Shown piece after piece: positions 1 to 10,688 of a stretch of 64,000 nt of DNA; the first letter of the stretch is position 1, and every line of letters begins with the position of its first letter. This DNA comes from Viola odorata (taxonomy: Eukaryota; Streptophyta; Magnoliopsida; Malpighiales; Violaceae). The stretch is from positions 29,808,579 through 29,872,578 of the forward strand of contig OY829542.1 in assembly GCA_963691705.1 (NCBI GenBank). The letters are read 5' to 3'. Below the pieces are notes generated by a model. It did not search any database and was not told where the DNA came from. It was given only the letters and a program-made list of their open reading frames with translations. Both the position numbers and the translations under genes were made by a program.

Positions 1-1315
1 TTTCCCCTTCTGAGGCAGAAGAACCAATCCCGCCTTTGCTAACCTCATCTATCACGGTAGAAATATAGTCAGCAACCTGGGCAGGGTCGGAAGAGTTACC
101 CTTGAAACGGGTTGCGAATCCAGAAGTAAAGACTTCCAAGATTTTCTTCTTCCACCATTCCTCCTTTAATGATGTCCTAGCGGACTCCTCGTCTCGAGCA
201 GACATCTCTTCGCGAAGAAGGAGATTTTTCTTCCTCTCCAGCACTAACTCTGCCTCCAGAACTTCCACCTTTGCTTTCCCGACAGACCTCTCTCTGTTTA
301 ATTCCTTTTGCGACTCATCGCAAAGACGCGTTAGCAACCCCATTTGCCCCACCGCTTTCTCAAGCTGCGCTTGCTTAATGCACAGCGCGTTGGAAAAATT
401 GCGTGACTCGCGATCATGAATCTCGAACAGATAGTTCAGGTGACGGAAGAAATCCAGAGAATCATTCATCATATGGCGAAGACGAGCCGGTGGAGGAAGC
501 TGAAGAAACTTTTCGTTCTCCTTCTGGGAGCCCAGCATCTCTCCTATCAAAGGCGTAGTAAACTCATCTCGGGAAAAAGGTTGGGGAACCCCGACAGCAC
601 GAAGACCATCAAAGCAGAATCCCTTTAAGCCCATACGGTAGGAGGGGGTCTCGGTAGGACTGCTATAAGAAAGATTGATTGACGGAGCGGGAGAGGAACT
701 CTCGGAAAAAACATCCGTGATAGGAGAAAAGAACAGTTGCGGAAGGACTTTAGGCGGTAGCCCAGCAGTCGAATCCGCAGTAGAAGGTGTAGCGACTACG
801 TCAGGAATGCAATGAGAAATTGGAGAATCGGGAGCGTCAACTGTAGGAAGAGGACACGCTGTCGATGGAACCTCCGCCTCGGCAGAACATGTAGCAGCCG
901 GCGTCTCAGTAACTCCCATCGGTTGGGAGGCACTCGTCCCAGTCGAAGCGGCAGAGATAGGAATAGTTGCTGCATCTACAGAAGAAGTCCCGGTGGCCTG
1001 CTCACCCGTGGCAAATCGAAGTTTTTTTCGACGCAAGGAAGAGGCATGGCAAAGGTCTGACTTGACATCCACATCCTCATCATCACTAGCGATCACCGTC
1101 GTTGCGGCTGGGCTGGAGTCCGTCCTCTTGCGACGCTCCGGTAGCCAAGTTTCCACAAAGCGAGAAACTCGGGTAGAGCTAACGGGCTTTTGCCCTCCCT
1201 GGGCAACCGTCTTGGTTCTCCTCCTCGGGGGACGAACGCTACCCTGATTAGAGCCATCGTCAGGGGGGAAGCTGGTAAAGTTTGAAGTGGCGTAACATTC
1301 AAAGGAGCGCCAGCG
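1..1315 (-). CDS. Antisense accessory protein, coiled-coil part (open to window edge)
   Basis: This minus-strand frame is open from about 1315 to position 1 and continues off the window. The first third is rich in Ser, Thr, Pro and Arg, with a basic patch (about 1110-1240) and a DDEDVDV acidic patch. From about 430 down to 130 comes a long heptad-like charged region containing AQLEKAVGQMG, LNRERSVGKAKVEVLEAEL and EERKKN-like segments, which suggests a coiled coil. It reads against the orientation of element A. It is probably the C-terminal part of the protein starting at 2108, but the two parts are offset by one base across the candidate intron 1402-1320. Either a different splice is used or an indel has broken the copy. 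Function unknown. Confidence 0.65.
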
Positions 1316-1402
1316 TCACCTGGGAATTAGCCGTTAGCCTCCTATAACAAAGGAAACGCGCAAAGACAAAAGCAAAGAAAATACGAAAAGAGGCAGACTC
1401 AC

Positions 1403-2108
1403 CCATAGCACACTCCTCTAGAGGTTTGAACAAGGCAAAGCTACGGATGCGGTAGTGAGTACCTTCGTCTAACAGAGCGTTAGCTTGCTCCAACTCAGCC
1501 CTGGTCAATATCGAAGGATTCAACCAAATGGGGACTATCAACTCCTGGTTGAAATTAATACGCCACAAACGGGACGGTAGCTCCAGAACAAAGAAACTGC
1601 TTTTCCAATCACCTACACCCTTCTTAAAGCCGTGAAAACGCTGCCAGAACGACTGCACGAGCGCGTCATTCCACCGAGGAGTAATTTCGATTAAACAATT
1701 ATGGCAATTCATACTAAAGAATTTGCGAAATAAATTGAGAGATGGGGTAGAAATGTTCTTCAACTTGCAAGCGCGAAGAAAAGCATAAACCGCACACCAG
1801 GAAGAGGGAGTTATCTGGGCAGGATTAAGGTTATACTCCCGCAGCAGCGTTAGTATCGATTCATGAACTGGAAAGCGGAAACCGTAAAGGAACATCTTAA
1901 AGTAAAAAAGCCTACTGTAACCCCACGCCGGATTATGGAGCCGCATATCACTTCCAGGGATAGAGGGCTCATACCCAGGAGGAAAGGTAATACCGTGTTC
2001 CTCCAGTTCGGCTTTCAGAACCACATCGCATGTAAAAATACTGGGTGATTGCGCGACCTCAGGATCCATGGGTTTCCAGATAACCTGGCGAGGTCTATTT
2101 CTAGCCAT
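1403..2108 (-). CDS. Antisense accessory protein, Transposase_28-like N-terminal part
   Basis: ATG at 2108 opens about 235 codons before a strong 5' splice-site match (ATGG|GTGAGT, intron from 1402). The unspliced frame would stop at 1299. The protein has the pattern of the plant 'putative gypsy type transposon' domain (Pfam Transposase_28): about residues 50-150 carry YFKMFLYGFRFPVHESILTL, then NPAQITPSSW, then FRKFFSMNCH. Despite the name, the family has no shown transposase activity. It occurs in plant repeats and extra ORFs of Ty3/Gypsy elements. Here it lies downstream of where pol should be and in antisense, as reported for Tat-lineage extra ORFs. A candidate 3' splice site CCCAG lies at 1320, giving an 83-nt intron. 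Confidence 0.75.
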
Positions 2109-2372
2109 AACAAACCAGCAAAAAGGAAATCTGAGAAGGATTGAATTGGTACCTTGAAAAGGGAGAGTTATAGAGGAATCGGTGGACGACGACGGACGGC
2201 CGGTAAGATATTCGGGGAAGAAGACGAAGGAAGATAAGAGAAAAAATTCGAAGCAAGGGCAAAAGTTCTGAAAAAAGAAAAATGACCCCTCTTAAAGGAC
2301 TAAAATGCCACCGCATTAATTAAGCCACCAATCGCGCGGAGACGCGTGTAAAAATGGTTGGCCACGTGGAAG
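2109..2372 (-). promoter_or_regulatory. Upstream region of the antisense accessory gene
   Basis: No convincing ORF. On the minus strand it would be the 5' leader of the Transposase_28-like gene. A donor-like CAAG|GTACCA at about 2155-2145 lies upstream of the start codon, so a short 5'-UTR intron is possible. No clear TATA box was found. Element C cuts the region at 2377/23991, so upstream promoter sequence may lie beyond 23996. Confidence 0.25.
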
Positions 2373-2377
2373 CACAT
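2373..2377. repeat. Target site duplication CACAT, left copy (element C)
   Basis: CACAT lies directly before the first base of C's 5' LTR. The same five bases occur at 23991-23995, directly after C's 3' LTR. Confidence 0.95.
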
Positions 2378-3298
2378 TGTTGATACCCGAATTTTGACGC
2401 CATTTTTATTTAATTTTAGCATTTCTGTTATTTAGTTAATTTACAGTCATTTTCAGTTGATTTAATGTCGCTAGCATTCTTAGGTGTTTCGTTGCATTTT
2501 AGCATCATCGTTAGCATCGTCAGCTTTCGTAGTCGCATTTTTAATTTTTCGGCATGTATTTTCATTATTATCATCATTAATATTTTTAGCCTTAAAAATC
2601 ATATTTTTGACTATCCGTCAGTCGTTTGCTAATTTTTTCTTCGTTTTAGGTCATCTCATGATTTTTAGGATTTTTTATGTTTTCGAACATTTTTTTAATA
2701 TTTTATTATTTTATTTTTATTTTTATTTTTATTCGAGCTATTATTGAACCCGAGTAAGGTCACTCGGACAACAACTTGGCTTTAAAATGTTTTCCATCAA
2801 CTAGTTGCTAGATTTTTTTCTGCTCGCAACGGTCTACAACGTTTCGTGTAATTTTCGGCGTAACGTCTTTATTTTTCCGTTCAAACGTTTCACGTTTTTG
2901 AACGCAAAAATAAACACGTTAAACGAAAAATTCTCGTCATTCGCTGTAGACGGTTAAACCCGTCGTATTTTTCTCTACGCGACGGTACCTTCGGCTCGGA
3001 AAGTCAGAACGTTTGGTCGCTGGAACCGGCTCGAGGCCATTTAAATCAGATGAAAGTCCATTTGATCATGGCCATTGATCTGGTCAACCAACGAAAGTCA
3101 ACCAGATCAATGACCCTTGATTTAATGTGCATAATGCACATGTACAGTGCCGGAGAACCCACAGCCACGTCTTCGCCCGAGCCACCTGCTCCCATCACAG
3201 CCACGTCTTAGCCCATAGCTCCCTAGCTCCGCCATCATCACGTCCAACCCCTCCTCCACGCGCAGCCCCTCCGTCCGACCACCACGCGACCCTTTTGG

Positions 3299-3351
3299 CT
3301 ATAAATTGCCGCGCTCCCTTCGTTCAAAACGGTCTGGAATTTTGCAATAAA
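3299..3351 (+). promoter_or_regulatory. Core promoter and poly(A) signal of C's 5' LTR
   Basis: CTATAAAT at 3299-3306 is the best TATA box in the LTR, and AATAAA lies at 3346-3351. A poly(A) signal about 45 bases after the TATA box fits a start site near 3330 and a short R region. The 3' LTR copy has TATAAAT at 21144-21150. Elements A (28835-28842) and B (43239-43246, minus) have equivalents at matching relative positions. Confidence 0.7.
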
Positions 3352-4039
3352 AACCCCACTGCTCTCTCCCTATTTTCCGGTCCAATTCCTGCACTCTTGA
3401 ACCCCACTCACGCACCCTCACTCCCGTGCCTCGCCGTCGTCCGCCGGTAGCCGCATCACTGTAAACATTCTTTCCCTTGTTTTCTTTTAAATTTTCGTTT
3501 CAAGCTTAGGTAATTAGTTAATCACCAAAACTTGCTGCAATCACTTTAGTTTCAACCTAATTTCACTATACTAACATCCGTTTGCATTATCATTGCTTAG
3601 ATTAATTGTTTCGATAATTAATGTAAATGGGCACCTCTTCCTTTCCTTTAGAAATCCTACTGTTTTTGTTTCTATTTCTTACTGTGATGGTTTGTTTGTG
3701 CTGCTGGGAGGGGGAGCTTTCATTCGGGTCAAGAACCAGGCAAATTGGTCGCCTGGTTCGCCAGCTCCGTCGCCGGCAGTTCCTGGCCCATTTCTTCAAA
3801 TTTCCAAGCTGGGCCCAGCCCATTTATATTTTTTTCGAGCCTTCGAGTCGTTATTTTTTTACGTAAAATGCTCGCATGCTTCGTATAATTGTTTTTCATG
3901 ATACGTGCTATTTTTCGTATGTTTTATACACGAATTGTTTAATTAACTTTTTTTTCCCGTAAAATACTCGTATGCTTCGTATGATTATTTGTCGTACTAA
4001 CACTTTTAATTTTCTGTAATATCAACTGTTTATTTTCTG

Positions 4040-4720
4040 TAAATATCAACTGTTTAATTATTCGCACTTTAAATTTCAGCAATTTAAATTCAATACCGCC
4101 TACATGGTCGGTCGCAATATCAACTGTTTACTTTTCCGCACTTTAAATTTCAGCAATTTACTTTCAGCAATTTAAATTCAATACCGCCTATATGGTCGGT
4201 CGCATTTTAATTCTCGTAAATATTCAACTGCTTTAATTTTTCGCAAAACTGCTGGAAATCCTTCCGCAAATTATCAACTGTTTACTTTTCCGCACTTTAA
4301 ATTTCAGCAATTTACTTTCAGCAATTTAAATTCAATACCGCCTACATGGTCGGTCGCATTTTAATTCTCGTAAATATTCAACTGCTTTAATTTTTCGCAA
4401 AGCTGCTGGAAATCCTTCCGCAAATTATCAACTGTTTACTTTTCCGCACTTTAATTTTCCGCACTTTACTTTTCTGCACTTTACTTTTCCGCACTTTAAA
4501 TTTCAGCAATTTACTTTCGGCAATTTAAATTCAATACCGCCTACATGGTCGGTCGCATTTTAATTCTCGTAAATATTCAACTGCTTTAATTTTTCACAAA
4601 CTGCTGGAAATTCTTCCGCAATTTATCAACTGTTTATTTTCCGCAATTTATCAACTGTTTATTTTCTGCAATCTATCAACTGTTATTTTTCTGAAAATAT
4701 CAACAGTTTATTTTCTGCAA
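4040..4720 (+). repeat. Tandem repeats in C's LTR, long unit (about 150-190 bp)
   Basis: A unit with the phrases ATACCGCCTACATGGTCGGT, CTCGTAAATATTCAACTGC and CCGCACTTTAAATTTCAGC recurs about four times with length changes. It breaks down into shorter AATTTATCAACTGTTTAT-type motifs at the right side. The 3' LTR has the same array at about 22030-22700. No coding potential. Confidence 0.8.
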
Positions 4721-4859
4721 ATATCCAACTGTTTATTCTCTGCATTATCAACCTGTTTTATTTTCTGCACATCATCAAACTTTTTTATTCCCTGTAAATC
4801 GTCAACTACATTTAATTTTTCTGCCCTCAGCATTTAATTTTTCTGCACTAATCAAAACA

Positions 4860-5210
4860 GCATTTCATTTTCGCATGCGTAAAATTAATCATTTTTCGCA
4901 TGCAATCAACCTCGCATTTAAATTCTCGTATGCTTAAAATCAATCATTTTTCGCATGCAAACAACCCAACGTTTAATTTTCGTATGCATAAAATCAATCA
5001 TTTTTCGCATGCAATCAACGTAGCATTTAAATTCTCGCATGCTTAAAATCTATCATTTTTCGCATGCAAATCAATTCAGCATTTAAATCTCGTATGCGTG
5101 AAATCCATCATTTTTCGCATACAATCAACTGTCATCATTTTTATCAAACTCAGCATCTCATTTTCATATGCGTGAAATCCATCATTTCTCGTATGCAATC
5201 AACTGTCATT
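4860..5210 (+). repeat. Tandem repeats in C's LTR, about 58-bp unit rich in CGCATGC/CGTATGC
   Basis: About six copies of a unit containing CTCGYATGCNTAAAATC and ATCATTTTTCGCATGCAAT. The CGYATGC motif is also dense in the same part of the LTRs of A (29550-29800) and B (31370-31500, 42500-42630), although the surrounding units differ. Confidence 0.75.
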
Positions 5211-6023
5211 TAAATTTTTGCACTCTTAAAATTGCTTAGTTATTTCTCAAGCCATCACTAACACTCTCGTTTTGTAGGTTAATTTCAAGCTTCGCTCGAA
5301 AGTACGCCTCACAAGTCCTTTTTATTTATTCGATGCTTTTCGCAAATATCAACTGCATGCATGATATATAGAACTGCTAGAATTAAAATCAACCCACATG
5401 AACAACGTGTTTAAAGAGTTGCTTAAAATGCCATGTTCATATGATTTTAAATTCTCGCTTGTATTGACTGCATGTACATGGGGACTTTCGATCCCACTTC
5501 AGTTTTTCACTTTAAAATCAATCATTTAAATTGGTACTCTGTTAGCAATCCATGTTAGGACCACGTAGTAATTAAGTTAATCATGCATGGCCCGATGATG
5601 AAAAAAGAGGGCGCTCATTCAGTCTTACGGAAAATTCAGTACCATCACGATCATAAAAAAGACTAAAGTGACGATTCCTCTGAGGGCCCCATTTTTCAAA
5701 ACGCATTTATCAAACACCTTTTTAAACACCTCTCTCATCAACCGGTAACCGTTTTCGGATGTGTCTCGGGTGCCTAACACCTTCCCGAGACCATAATACG
5801 ACCCCGAACCTTTGTCTAGGGTCCAGACCCTTTTTTTTGTGCCTTTAGTTTTTTACTTATTATATTTCCTATGCCATGACAATTAGGGTTCCCTAAGCCT
5901 AGAAACCAAATTAGGGTGGCGACTTCATTGCATGCTGCGAGGCGTCTTTTTACGCCGAGCATCTGAAGGTCTCAAATTTCGTTGCACGCTCGCGAATTTT
6001 TAAATTTCCGAGGCGCGACAGTT

Positions 6024-6041
6024 TGGCGACTTCACTAGGGA
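6024..6041 (+). promoter_or_regulatory. Primer binding site of element C
   Basis: TGGCGACTTCACTAGGGA starts three bases after the 5' LTR. TGGCGACT fits a tRNA ending in AGTCGCCA, consistent with the tRNA-Arg primer reported for Ogre. Element B has nearly the same site (minus, 41251 downward, TTCACTGGGGAC). Confidence 0.75.
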
Positions 6042-6217
6042 CATTAGGGTCGGAGCCGGTTTTATCTTTTTAGAGAGGTTTTATTTGTTTATTTGCTTTG
6101 ATCAATTGTTGGCCTGTTTATTTATTTGCTTTATCAATTGTCATATGCATTTCATAGCGCCCTACACCCAGGGGACAATTACCAAAATAGGAGGGTAGTA
6201 GTGACGCCCTAGGACAC

Positions 6218-6707
6218 ATGTCCTGGGTAGTGTTCACCAATCCCAACTCGGATGAACCCCTAAAGCCAGTCGAAAGGTTATACGATTTTGCAAGGAATCG
6301 GGCGACTGGACGACACTTTAGGGACCTTTTCATGGTATCATCCGGGAACCATTCAAGCCAGTTAGAAATGTCAGAATCAGAGCCCCAGCACGTGCATCAT
6401 GATTATACCTGTTTGTCGTGGCATATTGACGTGATTTTTCTGTTATACGAACTGTAAATTTTCTGACACGTGCAGGTTACTTTGCATTTAAAATCTTATT
6501 TTTGTCCCATAGGACCCATTTTGCTCATTCGACATGTCGGCACATACACTACTTTCACTTGATATTTTCGGGGAACGAAGTTTCAACGATCAGACACTAC
6601 AAAGCCGAATTGCCGCTTTAGAGGCTGAGATAGAGATGAAGAAAGGGGAGTTGGCTTCAATGGAGTACCTTTGGCAGGAACAAGAAGACTCAGACGCCCA
6701 GGAATGA
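6218..6707 (+). CDS. Leader ORF upstream of gag, candidate two-exon gene
   Basis: Two short frames lie between PBS and gag. The first opens at ATG 6218 and contains NPNSDEPLKPVERLYDF and GRHFRD. The second (ATG 6534, stop 6705-6707, 57 codons) contains TLLSLDIFGERSFND and then a charged, probably coiled-coil tail. Removing 6335-6512 (ATG|GTATCA ... CCCATAG|GAC) joins them in one frame of about 103 codons. Minus-strand element B keeps both parts (41028-40475) with similar peptides (GRHFRD, TLLSLDTFGGRSFD) and similar splice-like junctions. Ogre elements are known to carry an ORF of unknown function before gag. This may be its counterpart, much shortened. Function unknown. Confidence 0.5.
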
Positions 6708-7502
6708 CACCTTCAGGGAAAGGCTTGGATATCGGCAAATCTTTTCTTTTTAGCTAGGACCCCTGATTCCACCTATCTTAGCCATTTTTGATAAATTTAG
6801 CAAGTTTACCATACTTTTGTAAACACTTTTAATAAAGTCGTACTCTTTCGGATATTAATTAAAATCGCCTCATTTTTTCCATATCAATTATCCATCCAAA
6901 CGCAACTCAAAAGACTATCGCAAAAAGAAAGAGAAAATCCCTCCGGGATAAACACAGTCGTTTCACCCAAAGAACCAAAAAATCAGACCAAACATTCAAA
7001 ACAAAAAAAAAAACAAAAACAAAAACAGCCAAATATTGCCCACTCGTGGCTTTGTCCTCTTAGCTTATCACGACCTCCAAGTTCATGGCATTGATTGTCA
7101 TCCCTCCCCTCGGTTGGGTTCACCAGGCGTCAGGCCCTACGTCATTTGCAAGCACAGTATGAAAGAGATCTTCCTAGCATGGCGGCATTGGTTGCCCCTG
7201 CTGATTTGGGTTTCGCCGTTAGCATCTCAGGTTTGCTTCATATCGGGGGAATGTATAGAGGCTTCTTTCGTATCTTGTCAACCACTTGGATTCCTCGCCT
7301 CACCGACCTCCTTGGAAATATCAAGTGAAAGTGTGGCCGGAAAATGAATGAGCAACGTGGAGGCCTCGGGATTGCATATCACCTGTATATCCTCACTTGT
7401 ATTTACTTTTTCTGTGTTTTTCCCTTTTTCAGGTTCACAATAGCTCCTCGAAAGCAAGCTACTCCACACAGGCTCCCCCTAACTAGACTTCAAAAATGAA
7501 AA
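6708..7502 (+). other. Leader between leader ORF and gag of C, no gene seen
   Basis: No supported gene. There is an A-rich tract around 6960-7030. Short frames (for example 7036-7347) show no recognisable domain. Confidence 0.4.
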
Positions 7503-10500
7503 ATGACTGAACCGGCCAAGACCGATGAAGCACTAATGGCTAGAATCACGGAGTTAGAGGAGTAAGTTAGGATCACTACAGAAAGAGCCACCAGGGCCGA
7601 AAAGGAAAGAGATGAAGCTGTCGCCGAAGTACCACCGGGTTTTGATCTCCCTCAAATAAAAGGACCTCACTCTTCGCTCACCGTCGCAGGACCTTCCGTA
7701 CTCCCGCCACTTTCTGGTCCCCCGGGCCATTGGAGATGGGATAATCCCTTCACAGTACCCATCACTGCAAATCCTACAGCTAAGGCGGGTGAAGAGATCT
7801 CCCCGTCGCTTCAGTACCTTTCAATCAACCCTGCTGGGGACCCCAGCAAGAGCCAGGCCCACCCAGAGGACCTGTATCTCCCTCCTATTCCTCCGAGCTC
7901 GGTTCCCGGACCTATGGGAACTCAGCTCCTCACTTTCAACCCAGCGCAACCGCAGTTCTCATCAGGACTGTCGCTACCCTTCGGTTCTAACCCCATTGGG
8001 GCCGAGCAACCGAAAGGGGATCGACTGAATCTTCTCGAGGAGAGGCTCCGAGCAATTGAAGGGGTTGATCCATTTGACCCTACCGGCCCCGCCGATATGT
8101 GCATGGTCCCCGGGATCGTCATACCTCCGAAGTACAAGATCCCGGACTTCGAAAAATATACTGGGGTAGAATGCCCGAAGACCCACCTCAGAGCATACTG
8201 CAACAAGATGGCAGAGATGATCCACAACGAACCGTTGTTGATCCATCTATTCCGAGAAAGCTTGACCAAGCACGCCCTAACTTGGTATATGGGGCCGGAC
8301 AGAGCCAGGATCAGGATGTGGAGAGACCTGTCTGATGCCTTCTACCGACAATACAAATTCAACATGGAGGTGGCTCCTGACCGCGCCGACCTGCAAAATC
8401 TGGAAAAGAAAATAGGCGAGTCCGTGAAGACCTATGCACAAAGATGGAGAGAGTTGGCTTCGAGAATCTCTCCACCCTTAAGCGACAAGGAACTCTTGTC
8501 GATTTTCTTGCACACCTTCAAAGCTCCCTACTACACCTACCTGATCTCGAACCCCTCAAACAGCTTCTCCGACATGGTCCTAATTGCCGAAAGAGTCGAG
8601 CAAGGGATTAAGTCTGGGCGAATCACGCATCCAACACCAGAGTTCGTACCAAAGAAAGCATCAGTCGTGAAAAGGGACGTCGGATTTGTCGCTCCCCAAG
8701 TTAATCAGGGGCAGCCGTTTCCGCCACCACCGCCTTATTTGGTACCACCGCCGTATCAGCCGGCGTCACTATATCAACCCACCTCCTTTCCTTTTAATTC
8801 ACCACCAATCGCTAATATCCTACCTCAAAATCCTACTCATTTCCCACCACCTCCAGTGCAAACATCACAACCTATGCAACCCAAACCATATAACCCACCA
8901 AAAGACCCAAATAACCAAAACACGACCAACAATCGGTGGAACCGAGAGCCTCCACCTCCTCTCCCTCTCCCTGCAGGAGAAATCTACAAACATCTCCTAG
9001 CGGCCGGACAGATCGTACCGGTTCCGGCTCAGCCTCAATTGCCTCCTTACCCAAAGTGGTATGATCACAACGCAAGATGCGAATATCACGCTGGAGCCCC
9101 AGGTCACACTCTGGAAAATTGCTTCGCATTCAAGGCAAAGGTCCATCACTTGATCAAAAGTGGATGGGTATCTTTCGAAGGATTAGCAAAAGGACCCAAC
9201 ACATCCACCAACCCTCTTCCCAATCATTCCCAAGGAAAGGGAGGGGTGAATGCCATCTCGGCAGGAGAAAGCAACGACCATTTATCTTCCGCATCGAGTT
9301 GGCCACAAGAACAGTTTTTCCAGGCCTTAGCTCGAGAGGGATATGTGCTATACTCAGGGGGCAATCCGAGTCATTGCATGTACTGCAAAGGAAGCGACGG
9401 TCATAAGATCCGAAGCTGCAAGTCGTTCGCAGAAAAGGTGAGACAACTCTCGAGTCTCGGGGTAATACAAACCCAGAAAGTGACCCCTGGGGAAGGATCC
9501 ATCAACACGATCGGAGATGGATTTCCTATCCCGCATAACGCCAATGGAACCCCACTCCAAATGGTCCAGAAGAAAGGATCGACTTCATCGTGCAAGCGGT
9601 TCTCCGCGCGCCGCGACGAAGGCGACCGCGATATTGACACCTTGGGCCAACCTTCCGGGAAGTTCGATTACCTCGTCAGGTATTCGGCACCACCTTCCTA
9701 TTCTAGCACAGTGCCCTTACTACCTTCTTGGGAATCCTCAGACTCCGAGTCATACCCTTCACCGACATGGTCGCTTCCTCTGTTTCCTTTGAAAGAGATC
9801 TACGCAAGCCTTTTGGCAGACGGGTAGATTACACCATCCCCACTCTCTCCTCAATCCCTTCCTTACCCTAGCTGGTATGATCCAAAGGATAGCTGCGAAT
9901 ATCACGCCGGAACCCGAGGACACTCCTTGGAAAACTGTTACGACTTTAGAGAGAAGGTCGAGCACCTAACCAAAGAAGGACGAATCTCGTCCAAAGGTTT
10001 AACAAGGGGTCCTGATATGACAACCAGTCCTCTACCGCACCATAATCCTGGGATGAGCGACATTTCTTCCATTGGAATTGACCTTTCTCACCTGTCGATG
10101 GGGGAAGTACCCAATGAAGAATTGTTCTTCGCATTAGCCAACAACGCTTATCTGCCATTCCTAGGGAATAGTCAGGCCCAATGCCTATTCTTCCAAGGGG
10201 AAAGCAAGCATGACATCCAGGATTGCAGACTTTTTCGGCAAAAATTCAAGCAACTCGCAACATTCGGGATCATTCAAACCAAAGGGGAAACCCAAGGAGC
10301 CATCAACGCCATCGAGGACAATCCACCAGCACCTTACCCCTTCGAATACGTGGCCCAGGCAGGGGAGGCAGCCACGATCCCACGCAAAGTAGTATTCACA
10401 TTAGCTGTGAATACTCCCAGCCGGGACTTACACGCGGTCCCATTCAACTACGGATACAGGGTGGTCACCACCCCTCCTGCAGTCGCACCAATAACACTCG

Positions 10501-10688
10501 CTATCGGTGAAACCTCTCATATCGGGGGCATGACTCGCACCGGAAGATGTTATATCTCGGAGGAAGTAGAAAAGCAACGACAAGCCAAAGGGAAAGACCC
10601 TGTGATCCGCGAAGAGATATTAGAAGAGACGCAAGGTTTGAGCAAACCTGTAACTGAGACGAGACAACCGAGTTCCTCAAGATCATGA
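7503..10688 (+). pseudogene. gag: gag of element C, with two in-frame stops
   Basis: The frame begins at ATG 7503, whose first 20 codons (ending ITELEE) match the start of element B's gag. TAA follows at codon 21 (7563-7565), and B has a TAA at the same codon. The frame then stays open to TAG at 9825, and again to 10686. About residues 200-380 carry the Retrotrans_gag fold (RAYCNKMAEMIHNEPLLIHL, LTWYMGPD, WRELASR). A Pro-rich linker follows, then Cys/His modules at 9078 (CEYHAGAPGHTLENC) and 9375 (CMYCKGSDGHKIRSC), and second diverged copies at 9894 and 10182. The pair arose by an in-frame tandem duplication of about 816 bp. Gag packages element RNA in virus-like particles. This copy needs stop bypass or is dead. 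Confidence 0.9.

Larger units (their letters stand above)
3510..5277 (+). other. Candidate intron inside the LTR (R/U5) of element C
   Basis: A 5' splice-site match (TTAG|GTAATT) lies about 200 bases after the TATA box. A 3' splice-site match (CTCGTTTTGTAG) ends at 5277. The interval holds nearly all the tandem repeats of the LTR. Elements A (28908-30027) and B (43145-42245, minus, donor AAG|GTAAGC) have similarly placed candidates. No transcript evidence is available. Confidence 0.35.
2378..6020 (+). repeat. 5' LTR of element C (3643 bp)
   Basis: Starts TGTTGATACCC and ends GAGGCGCGACA. It matches 20216-23990 with scattered substitutions. Compared with the 3' LTR it lacks about 132 bp near 3777, where the 3' LTR has a perfect palindrome, so the loss looks like a palindrome-associated deletion. 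The TATA box lies about 0.92 kb in, so the R plus U5 part is unusually long (about 2.7 kb) and full of short tandem repeats. Confidence 0.95.

Noticed and set aside
3127..3450. Open frames in the LTRs of C (also 20971-21294, 21437-21720 and 2484-2747)
   Set aside because: They span the promoter and R region of the LTR, occur in both LTRs, and show no domain. They are open by composition.
6024..6041. tRNA gene at the primer binding site
   Set aside because: Only the 18-base primer complement is present. No cloverleaf.
7554..7570. GTAAGT at the early gag stop of C as a splice donor
   Set aside because: B has AATAAGTT at the same place with no GT, so a splice site is not conserved while the stop is.
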